A stretch of DNA of 64,000 bases from Lentzea atacamensis (GTDB lineage: Bacteria > Actinomycetota > Actinomycetes > Mycobacteriales > Pseudonocardiaceae), in NCBI RefSeq assembly GCF_003269295.1, contig NZ_QLTT01000001.1, positions 329,635-393,634 of the forward strand. Reading direction: 5' to 3'. This document shows, in pieces, positions 40,261 through 47,621 of the stretch (its first letter is position 1; every line of letters starts with the position of its first letter). The notes beneath the pieces were generated by a model. The model saw only the letters and a program-made list of their open reading frames with translations, ran no database searches and was not told where the DNA came from. Both the position numbers and the translations under genes were made by a program.

Positions 40261-41142
40261 ATGGACGAGGAGACGGCACTGAACGTCGCGCTGAACAGCG
40301 GCGCCGAGGTGGACACGACCGCCCCCGCCGGGCGCGACCGGCTCGGCCCGCTCATCATCACGATCTTCGGCCTGTACGCGCGCGGCGAGCACAACTGGCT
40401 CTCGGTGGCGTCCGTCGTGCAGCTCATGGCCGATCTCGGCGTCGAAGGCCAGGCCGTGCGGTCCTCGATCTCCCGCCTGAAACGCCGTGGCGTGGTCCGC
40501 AGCGAGCGCCGCGACGGCGCCGCCGGGTACGCGCTGGCCGAACCGACCCTCGAAACGCTCGCGGAGGGCGACGCCCGGATCTTCGAACGCAGGCGGGCGA
40601 CCGCCGGGGACGGATGGCTCGTCGTCGTGTTCTCCGTGCCAGAGTCCGAACGCGAGAAGCGCCACGCGCTGCGCACCAGCCTGACCCAGCTCGGTTTCGG
40701 CACCGCGGCACCGGGGGTGTGGGTGGCGCCGGGCAACCTCGCCACCGAGACCCGCCGGACCCTGGAACGCCGCGGGCTGGCCGAGTACGTCGACATCTTC
40801 ACCGGCCACCACTTCGCGTTCGGGGACCTGCGGTCGAAGGTGCGGGCGTGGTGGGACCTGGACGAGCTGGCCGACCTGTACGCGGACTTCGTGCGCCGCC
40901 ACCGCCCCGTTCTCGACGCCGTCGCGGACCGCGTCACGACCCCGGAGCAGGCTTTTCAGCTCTACGTGCCGATGCTGACCCAGTGGCGGCGCCTGCCCTA
41001 CAGCGACCCGGGGCTGCCCCTGTCGCTGCTTCCGCCCGGCTGGAACGGCGTCACCGCGGAAGCGCTGTTCGAGCAGCTCAACACCACGCTGAGCGCACCG
41101 GCGCGCGAGCACGCCCTGGCCGTGATCCACGGCCACGCCTGA
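40261..41142 (+). CDS. PaaX-family transcriptional repressor
   Basis: 293 residues from ATG 40261; TTG 40249 overlapping the FAH stop is an alternative. The N-terminal winged helix (LIITIFGLYARGEHNWLSVASVVQLMADLGVEGQAVRSSISRLKRRGVVRSERRDG) and central PaaX domain (WLVVVFSVPESEREKRHALRTSLTQLGFGTAAPGVWVAPGNL) are clear. PaaX proteins repress aromatic catabolism genes and sense an aryl-CoA; here salicylyl-CoA made by the linked ligase is the likely inducer. The 38923-38953 divergent promoter is the probable target. Confidence 0.92.
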   Translation: MDEETALNVALNSGAEVDTTAPAGRDRLGPLIITIFGLYARGEHNWLSVASVVQLMADLGVEGQAVRSSISRLKRRGVVRSERRDGAAGYALAEPTLETLAEGDARIFERRRATAGDGWLVVVFSVPESEREKRHALRTSLTQLGFGTAAPGVWVAPGNLATETRRTLERRGLAEYVDIFTGHHFAFGDLRSKVRAWWDLDELADLYADFVRRHRPVLDAVADRVTTPEQAFQLYVPMLTQWRRLPYSDPGLPLSLLPPGWNGVTAEALFEQLNTTLSAPAREHALAVIHGHA

Positions 41143-41371
41143 GCGTGCAGGAGTGAGATCGGTGGCAAACGGGTAATGGGAGGAAGCCGTGCACGTGCAT
41201 GTCAGCGCGGTAGGCCTGCCTCCGGGTGGACCGGCCGGTTCCGGCCCGGGAAGTTGAGCACTGCAGCGACCCGGCGCCGGTCCGGTTCCGGCCCGTAGCC
41301 GTACCATGCCTTGAGCGCGTCAAGCAGTCGGCGTCGTGGACTCCACTTGACGGAGGAAGAGGTACCACGGC

Positions 41372-42157
41372 ATGGCTTACGAGGCGACCCACTCCGCATC
41401 CACGCCCTCCACCAACGGGGATCGCCCCGATCCGCTCGAGCGCCTGGACGAGACGGCCGAAGCCCTTGTGGTGCTGCGCGACGCTCTGACCGGCGAGGAA
41501 CCGCTCGACAACGCGCTGCAGCGGCTGGCCGACACCGCGGCCAGGGCGGTGCCGGACGCCGACGCGGTGACCATTTCCCTGGTGACGGCGGAGCAGCCGC
41601 AGACGGCGGCCACGACCGACACCGGACTGGTCGACGTCGACGAGGAGCAGTACCGCGCGAACCGCGGGCCGTGTCTCGAGTCCGTGAGAACCCGGCAGGT
41701 CGTGCGCGCGGTCGTGGGCGAGCACGTCGACGAGTGGCCGGAGTTCGAGGCGGCGGCGGCCGGGCACGGGATCCGCGCCTACCTGTCGGTGCCCGTCCTG
41801 CTGCCCTCGGCGGACGAGGCCACCGCACAGCTCATCGGCTCGCTCAACATCTACAGCCACACCGCGGAGGCCTTCGACCCGTTCGACGAAGGCCTGATGC
41901 GGCTGTTCACCACGGCCGCGTCGGCGGCGATCAGCGGCGCTCACCGGTGGCAGCGCTCCCGCGAGCACATCACCCAGCTGGAGCAGGCGCTCGTGTCCCG
42001 TGCCGCCATCGACCAGGCCAAGGGCGTGCTGATGGCGGTCCACAGCTGCACGGCGGACGAGGCGTTCGCCATGCTCGTGCAGCGTTCGCAGCACGAGAAC
42101 GTCAAGCTGCGCGACGTCGCGAAGAACCTGCTCGACACCGTGACTCGCGGCGACTGA
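41372..42157 (+). CDS. GAF and ANTAR domain protein (RNA-binding antiterminator)
   Basis: 261 residues from ATG 41372, preceded by GAGGAAGAGG. The GAF domain spans about 30-185 (ALQRLADTAARAVPDADAVTISLV...GPCLESVRTRQVVRAVVGE...AYLSVPVLL). The C-terminal ANTAR domain (ALVSRAAIDQAKGVLMAVHSCTADEAFAMLVQRSQHENVKLRDVAKNLLDTV) binds paired RNA hairpins to prevent termination. Actinomycetes carry many such proteins; the ligand and the target mRNAs are unknown. Upstream, CCGGTTCCGGCCC occurs twice (near 41228 and 41282). Confidence 0.92.
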   Translation: MAYEATHSASTPSTNGDRPDPLERLDETAEALVVLRDALTGEEPLDNALQRLADTAARAVPDADAVTISLVTAEQPQTAATTDTGLVDVDEEQYRANRGPCLESVRTRQVVRAVVGEHVDEWPEFEAAAAGHGIRAYLSVPVLLPSADEATAQLIGSLNIYSHTAEAFDPFDEGLMRLFTTAASAAISGAHRWQRSREHITQLEQALVSRAAIDQAKGVLMAVHSCTADEAFAMLVQRSQHENVKLRDVAKNLLDTVTRGD

Positions 42158-42255
42158 CCGGGGCCGGCTCACGCGGTCACCTCGGGTCCGGCACGACCTC
42201 GGAGACACGTGAGCGCGCCGGCCACCGCTCCCGGCGCGCCTCGCACGTGATCAGG

Positions 42256-42786
42256 TCAGTTCTGCCTGGACTTCAGGAAGCTGATGTACGACTCCGCGGC
42301 GGCGCGCGCCCTCTCCCGCAGCGCCTGCGGATCCGTCGCCGCGGCGGCCTTGATCTCCTCGCAGCTGGCAGCGAGCGCGTCCGGACCCAAGGTGGACAGG
42401 GCCAGGTCCGGCAGCTCGCTCTTCAGGCAGCGGGTCGCCCGCCCGACGGCATCGGGGTTGCAGTAGTCGTCCGGCGAGTAGCACTTCTCGACGGCGCCGT
42501 CCAGGACCGGCTTGCCGCGGGCGTAGACCAGCTCCAGGCCGCCGAGCCCCTGCACGGCCTTGGGCAGCACGACGTCCTTGAGCTCCTGGACGTCCCTGCG
42601 GTCTGTTCCCGGTTGGAGCTGGGCGGCGCAGACGCGGGACATGAACTCCTCGCGCGTGATCTTCGTCAGTGCGCCGACGGTGTCGCTGAAGTTGCCGAGG
42701 CAGGCGAGCGCGTTCGCCGCGGTGGGAGCGAGCACCAACGGAATCGCCGCACACAAGGCGGCGAACGCGGTAGTCCTGGCCTTCAT
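42256..42786 (-). CDS. Secreted Cys-containing protein of unknown function
   Basis: 176 residues with a signal peptide (MKARTTAFAALCAAIPLVLAP, cleavage after ANA). The mature part is helical with six cysteines (ALACLGNF, RVCAAQL, EKCYSPDDYC, TRCLKSEL, ASCEEI), which could make three disulfides. It ends with a coiled helical tail (ALRERARAAAESYISFLKSRQN). I do not recognise the family. Monocistronic; its promoter must lie in 42787-43158. Confidence 0.8.
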   Translation of the reverse strand: MKARTTAFAALCAAIPLVLAPTAANALACLGNFSDTVGALTKITREEFMSRVCAAQLQPGTDRRDVQELKDVVLPKAVQGLGGLELVYARGKPVLDGAVEKCYSPDDYCNPDAVGRATRCLKSELPDLALSTLGPDALAASCEEIKAAAATDPQALRERARAAAESYISFLKSRQN

Positions 42787-43158
42787 GTCGTCGTCCTCCT
42801 GGGACTTGGAGCCGATCGGTCAATCCCTGGTACCCGCGAGATCACGAAAAGCACGGCGCGGGGCCAGGATCAACCGCATCGAGTGATGGTGAACCCATGC
42901 TCCACTTTGGAGTCCAGCAACAATGACGTCGCGTTGCGAACACGGGCGAGTCACCCGGTTTCCGTCGTGGTGATCGCTGAGCATCGGCGAGAACTTCCAC
43001 CCGATCCAGTGTGGACAGATCACCCGCCGTGAGCTGATGTCGTCCACGACCGCGGCCGCCAGGACCGCGCTGTCCTCCAGTTCGGTGACGACGAGGCCGG
43101 CCCGCTCTCAGTTCGCCGCAGCCACCGGCGCCGTGTCGTGCAGTCGCCGCGCGGTGAC
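42787..43158. other. 372-base region without a convincing gene
   Basis: Holds the promoter side of the secreted Cys protein. I see no ORF with ribosome site, codon bias or family resemblance on either strand. The only notable element is TCCACTTTGGAGTCCA near 42902, a version of a motif repeated elsewhere in the window. Confidence 0.5.
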
Positions 43159-44187
43159 TCACCTCTGGTCGGCGCGGCGTTCCTCGCGCGCCTTTTCGAT
43201 GCGCTCCTCCAGCGCCTCGAACCACTCCTGCCCCTGCTCGCCGCAGCTGTCGCGGATCTCGCACTTGAGCTCGGACGTGTTGGCGTTGAGCGTGCGGACC
43301 ATCTCCAGTCCCTGATCGACCTGGACGCGCAGCTCGCCGTGCGAACGAGCCAGGGCGTCCGCGGCGGCGTACATCTCGGCGCGTGCCCGCCTCGCCACGA
43401 CGCGATGCGGGGCGAACCGCGCGCGGCGCACCAGGTACGACATCGTGTGCAGCGACGTCTGCGCGGACTGGTAGGTCAGGTGGGCGGTGTCAGCGCACTG
43501 GTACGACTCGCGGTGGAACGTGCGCAGGGCGTGGAAGTCGATGTCCGGGCGTTGTTGTCCCGGCCGTCCCGGTCCGCTCGACCCCGCGCTCGGATGGCCG
43601 GCCGGGCCGGTGCCCCGCGTGCGGATCTTCGTCAGGCGCGCCTGCACCTGTGCTGCCTGCCGGCGCACCCGCTCGTTCTCCATGCGGACGCGACGCAACG
43701 CGCGGTCCGCCTCCGCGGCCGCGGAGCGCACCTGCTGGACCGTGACCCGCTGGGGCCGGCGGTCCCACAGCCTGATCGCGACGAGCGCGCCCACACCGGC
43801 CAGCGCCGTGAGGGCGAGCGGCCCCATGCCGTCCTCGATGACGTGCTCACCGGACCTCAGCTTCAGGAAGGCGACCACGTTCATCGCGCCGAGCAGCACC
43901 CCGGACCGCACCAGCAGCCCCAGCCACCGCTTGATCACCGGCGTTCCCCGGCCACGCAGCCGTCCGTCGCGCCTCAGCGCCCACCGGACCAGCACCAGCG
44001 CCACCGGCACCGAGCCCGCCGAGGCCCATAGCCATTCCGACAGGTACGGCGCCTGGACGGGAGAGCCACCGGCCGCCACGTGCGCCGCGATCGCGGGCGA
44101 CACCAGCAGCATGAGCAGCGGCAGGCCGAAGAACAGCAGGAAGAGCAGGATGGCACAACCACCGCAGCCGCTACGCCCGCGCGCCAC
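43159..44187 (-). CDS. Membrane protein with cytosolic coiled-coil region
   Basis: 342 residues from GTG 44187. The N-terminus is GRSGCGGCAILLFLLFFGLPLLMLLVSP (span 1), followed by spans near 50-66, 90-105 and 122-140, then a charged coiled coil (QQVRSAAAEADRALRRVRMENERVRRQAAQVQARLTKI), a Gly/Pro linker and a C-terminal helical domain rich in Glu/Arg (EWFEALEERIEKAREERRADQR). I do not recognise the family. The companion gene begins 18 bases upstream on the same strand, so they form an operon. Confidence 0.75.
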   Translation of the reverse strand: MARGRSGCGGCAILLFLLFFGLPLLMLLVSPAIAAHVAAGGSPVQAPYLSEWLWASAGSVPVALVLVRWALRRDGRLRGRGTPVIKRWLGLLVRSGVLLGAMNVVAFLKLRSGEHVIEDGMGPLALTALAGVGALVAIRLWDRRPQRVTVQQVRSAAAEADRALRRVRMENERVRRQAAQVQARLTKIRTRGTGPAGHPSAGSSGPGRPGQQRPDIDFHALRTFHRESYQCADTAHLTYQSAQTSLHTMSYLVRRARFAPHRVVARRARAEMYAAADALARSHGELRVQVDQGLEMVRTLNANTSELKCEIRDSCGEQGQEWFEALEERIEKAREERRADQR

Positions 44188-44204
44188 AGCTCAGCACCCC
44201 GCCT

Positions 44205-44732
44205 TCATCGGCGGGTTCCGCGCTTGCCCGGTGCCCGTCCAGGACTGCGCCGCTGGGGCGCCAGCGCCGTCGCGCCGGATCCGTTGAGCACCTTGTCGAT
44301 GACCTCGGCCACCCCGCCGGTGAGTCCGGTGTGGTGCTGGACCAGCATCGTGGTGAAGTGCTGGGTCAGCTCGATGTAGGCGCGGCGCTCCGCCAGCGGC
44401 AGCCCCGGCTTGACGGTCTCGCGCTGCATGTTGACCATGCACTCGCGCAGCGCCCGCGCGCTGTCGTCGGCCCGCCCGAGTTCCTTCCGCATCTGCCGCA
44501 GTGAGGCGCTGGACTCCTTCCTGCGCTGGTCCAGCAGCTTCAGGGTGATCTCCTTGGCGTCGGCCGCCAGGTTCTCCTCGAGCCTCACCCTGCGCATCTC
44601 GGCGTCCAGGGCGTAGGACTCGGCGACGTGCCGGCCGGCGGGACCCAGCGGTTTGAGCGACTCCGCGATGCGGGACACCGACTCGGTGAACCCCACGTGG
44701 TCGCCGGTCATGCGGATCAGACCGTTCGCCAC
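44205..44732 (-). CDS. Helical hypothetical protein, operon partner of the coiled-coil membrane protein
   Basis: 175 residues from 44732. Mostly helical and charged: VGFTESVSRIAESLKPLGPAGRHVAESYALDAEMRRVRLEENLAADAKEITLKLLDQRRKESSASLRQM, then AYIELTQHFTTMLVQHHTGLTGGVAEVIDKVL and a basic tail (PQRRSPGRAPGKRGTRR). No enzyme motif. The predicted helices could pair with the coiled coil of the gene 18 bases downstream. Unknown function. Confidence 0.72.
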   Translation of the reverse strand: MANGLIRMTGDHVGFTESVSRIAESLKPLGPAGRHVAESYALDAEMRRVRLEENLAADAKEITLKLLDQRRKESSASLRQMRKELGRADDSARALRECMVNMQRETVKPGLPLAERRAYIELTQHFTTMLVQHHTGLTGGVAEVIDKVLNGSGATALAPQRRSPGRAPGKRGTRR

Positions 44733-44966
44733 TCAAACCGCCTTCCGCGCGAGCGTTCGTGGCGCGGCAGAGGCCGGCCACGGCCGGTTGATCCAACCGG
44801 CCGCACGGGACGTTACAAGATCCCGGTCGCAGCGGTGATCACGCTGCGTAACAGGTGCTCGAACTGCTCCGATAGCAGTAGCAGCAGGGGAGGCACGCGT
44901 CCGAACCTGGTTGTGCCTCACGGCGGAACGCGGTGGGGCCGCCTCTCAGCCGAAGGGCAGACCGCC

Positions 44967-45866
44967 ATGCGCGCAGTCCGTTACCACCAGTACGGCGACC
45001 CCGGCGTCCTCACCGTCGAGGACGCCCCCGAACCGCACGCCGGGCCGGGAGAGATCCGGATCAGGGTCCAGTCCGTGAGCGTGAACCCCTACGACTGGAA
45101 GGTCCGCGCCGGCTACCTGGCCGAGGTCATCCCGACCACGTTCCCGGCGACCGTCGGCAGCGACGCGACAGGGATCGTCGACGAGGTCGGTGAGGGCGTC
45201 AGCGGTGTCGAGATCGGCGACCGGGTGTTCGGACTGGGGCAGGGCACCACGGCCGAGTACGCGGTCCTCACCGCCTGGTCGCCCGTGCCGGGCGGCTGGA
45301 CGGTGGAGCAGGCCGCCGCGGCGGGACTGGTCGCCGCGACGGCCGTGACGAGCCTGGACGCTCTCGGCGACCTCGACGGCCGGACCCTGCTCGTCGAGGG
45401 TGCCGCCGGAGGTGTCGGTTCCGCCGCCGTGCAGATCGCAGTCGCCCGCGGCGCCACGGTGATCGGCACCGCGAGCGAGACCAACCACGACTTCCTCCGC
45501 GAGCTCGGTGCCACGCCCATCACCTACGGCGAGGGCCTGACCGAGCGGGTCGCCGCGGTCGCTCCGGACGGCGTCGACGCGGCACTCGACACCGCGGGCT
45601 CCGGCTCGCTGACCGAGATCGTCGCCATCGTCGGTGATGCCTCGCGCGTCGCGACGGTGGCCGACTTCGGTGCCGCCGCTCTGGGCGTCACCCTCATCGC
45701 GGGCAACGCGAACGCCGCCTCGGCCCTCGCCGACGCGCACCGGGTCGCCGAGTCCGGTGCGTACACCCCGCGCGTGGACGCCACCTACCCGTTGGAGAAG
45801 GCCGCCGACGCCCACACGCACGTCCAAGGTGGTCACGCGCGAGGCAAGGTCCTCATCACCCTCTGA
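44967..45866 (+). CDS. Zinc-independent NADP-dependent quinone oxidoreductase (MDR)
   Basis: 299 residues from ATG 44967. MDR fold without Zn ligands: MRAVRYHQYGDPGVLTVEDAPEPHAGPGEIRIRV, NPYDWKVRAGY, PATVGSDATGIVDEVGEGV, and the NADP motif VEGAAGGVGSAAVQIAVARGATVIGTA. Similar enzymes reduce quinones or enones. It is followed 76 bases on by a convergent WYL regulator gene. Typical stand-alone actinomycete gene. Confidence 0.92.
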   Translation: MRAVRYHQYGDPGVLTVEDAPEPHAGPGEIRIRVQSVSVNPYDWKVRAGYLAEVIPTTFPATVGSDATGIVDEVGEGVSGVEIGDRVFGLGQGTTAEYAVLTAWSPVPGGWTVEQAAAAGLVAATAVTSLDALGDLDGRTLLVEGAAGGVGSAAVQIAVARGATVIGTASETNHDFLRELGATPITYGEGLTERVAAVAPDGVDAALDTAGSGSLTEIVAIVGDASRVATVADFGAAALGVTLIAGNANAASALADAHRVAESGAYTPRVDATYPLEKAADAHTHVQGGHARGKVLITL

Positions 45867-45941
45867 CAGTCCTCTTCGGACGGTCGGCCGCCGGCAAAGG
45901 GCCGGCCGGGCCACGAGATCGAGACGATCGGCGACTTGCGG

Positions 45942-46922
45942 TCAGCCGGTCGCGGCACGTGCGGCGCGCACGGACAGCTCGGCGAACGCGTCACGAAGGG
46001 CTTGTGGCGCAACAACATCGATGTCGGTGTCGAAGCGGGCGAGCCGCGCGGCGAGCGCGGCCCACGACCACGAGCCGGTCACCAGCCTGGTCGTGGCGGG
46101 ACCGACCTCCTCGGCCAGACCGTCCCCGGCGAAAGGCGCCACCTCGGCCAGGGGCAGGTGGAGCACCACCTCTCCCGCACACGGCCAGGCATCGCGGTCG
46201 GTCCCTTTGAACCGGGCGGACAGGAACGCCGCGACGTCCCCGCCGGGCACCTCCCTCGGTGTGAAGCGGGGGCCGTTGGGAGTCCGCGGGATCATCCGGT
46301 CGGCGCGGTAGGTGCGCCAGTCCTCGTGTTCGGGGCTCCAGCCGACGAGGTACCAACGGCCGGCCCTGACCACGAGGTGGTGCGGCTGCACGCGGCGGGG
46401 CGGCCGCGGTTCGGTGTCGTCCGGGCGGCCCGGTGAGCGGTAGTCGAAGCGCACCTCCTCACGGGCGCGGACGGCACCGCTCAGGGCGAGCACCACGTCG
46501 GTGTCCACCTGAGGACCGGCTGATCCGACCGCGGTGATCTCCAGGGCGTCGACGCGCCGGCGCAGGCGGGCCGGCAGCACCTGGCGCACGGTGACCAGGG
46601 CGCGGGTGGCGGCTTCCTCGATGCCCGCCCCGCTGCCCACGGCGATCCGCAACGCCACGGCGAGCGCGATCGCCTGCTCCTCGTCGAACAGCAGGGGCGG
46701 CACCTCGCTGCCCGCCTCGAGCCGATAGCCACCGTCCGGCCCCTTGACCGCGTGGACGACATAGCCGAGCTCGCGCAGCCGGTCGACGTCACGGCGCACC
46801 GTCCGTTCGCTGACGCCCAGCCGCTCGGCGAGCAGACCTCCCGGCCAGTCGCGGCGGACCTGCAGCATCGACAGCAACGCGAGCAGCCGGCCGGACGTGA
46901 CCGTGGAGGAGGCGATCGGCAT
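45942..46922 (-). CDS. YafY-type HTH/WYL-domain transcriptional regulator
   Basis: 326 residues from ATG 46922. The N-terminal HTH_11 domain (RLLALLSMLQVRRDWPGGLLAERLGVSERTVRRDVDRLRELGYVVHAVKGPDGGYRL) is followed by a WYL domain (VRFDYRSPGR...PHHLVVRAGRWYLVGWSPEHEDWRTYRADRM). These regulators sense nucleic acid or small ligands. It is divergent from the VOC gene (112 bases between starts) and most likely represses it. Confidence 0.93.
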   Translation of the reverse strand: MPIASSTVTSGRLLALLSMLQVRRDWPGGLLAERLGVSERTVRRDVDRLRELGYVVHAVKGPDGGYRLEAGSEVPPLLFDEEQAIALAVALRIAVGSGAGIEEAATRALVTVRQVLPARLRRRVDALEITAVGSAGPQVDTDVVLALSGAVRAREEVRFDYRSPGRPDDTEPRPPRRVQPHHLVVRAGRWYLVGWSPEHEDWRTYRADRMIPRTPNGPRFTPREVPGGDVAAFLSARFKGTDRDAWPCAGEVVLHLPLAEVAPFAGDGLAEEVGPATTRLVTGSWSWAALAARLARFDTDIDVVAPQALRDAFAELSVRAARAATG

Positions 46923-47034
46923 GTTCCCAGCCTCGCACGAGTAGCGGACGTTCCCTGTCCTCTACTGCTGACATCGTCGTCCTCGCCGCCGGAAACCTCC
47001 GGCGACGACAACCACTTCCGAAGGACCGGACACG

Positions 47035-47487
47035 ATGTCGATCAACGCTGTCGCCCACCTGAACTTCCGCGGCCAGGCCAGGCAGGCCCTGGAGTTCTAC
47101 CAGTCGGTGTTCGGAGGCGAGGCCACCATCGCCACCTACGGCGACTTCGGCCTGCCCGCGGAGCTGCCCGGCGCCCGGCACGTGGTGTTCGGCCAGGTCG
47201 TCGCCGACAACGGATTCCGGGTCATGGCCTACGACGTGCCGGGCGAGCACACGCCACGACCGCAGGGCGAGCCCACCACGCGCCGGGAGAACGGCACCAC
47301 GATCACCGAGGAGCCCTTCTTCCTGTCCGTGCGCGGCGAGACCGTCGAGGAGGTCGCCGCGCACTGGAAGGGCCTCGCCGACGGCGCGACGGTCATCGAG
47401 GACTTCGGTCCCGCGCCGTGGGCACCCGCTTTCGGCATGCTCACCGACCGGTACGGCGTCACCTGGATCCTGGACGTCGCTGCCTGA
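47035..47487 (+). CDS. VOC/PhnB-like glyoxalase-fold protein
   Basis: 150 residues: SINAVAHLNFRGQARQALEFYQSVFGGEATIATYGDFG, then ADNGFRVMAYDVP and a final GMLTDRYGVTWILDVAA, the pattern of PhnB/3-demethylubiquinone-like VOC proteins. Metal ligands are not clear. CGAAGGACCGG precedes the ATG. Paired divergently with a WYL regulator, a combination seen often in actinomycetes; function unknown, possibly small-molecule resistance. Confidence 0.9.
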   Translation: MSINAVAHLNFRGQARQALEFYQSVFGGEATIATYGDFGLPAELPGARHVVFGQVVADNGFRVMAYDVPGEHTPRPQGEPTTRRENGTTITEEPFFLSVRGETVEEVAAHWKGLADGATVIEDFGPAPWAPAFGMLTDRYGVTWILDVAA

Positions 47488-47621
47488 GGACACCCAGGTC
47501 CACTTTGGACAGTCCAGGGGTCACGGCGCTGGCGACAACCCGCCTGGCCGTGGCCCTGCGGCGGCACGGTTGCCATAATCGGTTGCCACTGCCCTGCGAC
47601 CCGCGAGGTGAGACGAGCGAC

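Noticed and set aside
41232-41300. Duplicated CCGGTTCCGGCCC upstream of the GAF-ANTAR gene as an operator
   Set aside because: Only two GC-rich copies; may be chance at this GC content, so not listed as a site.
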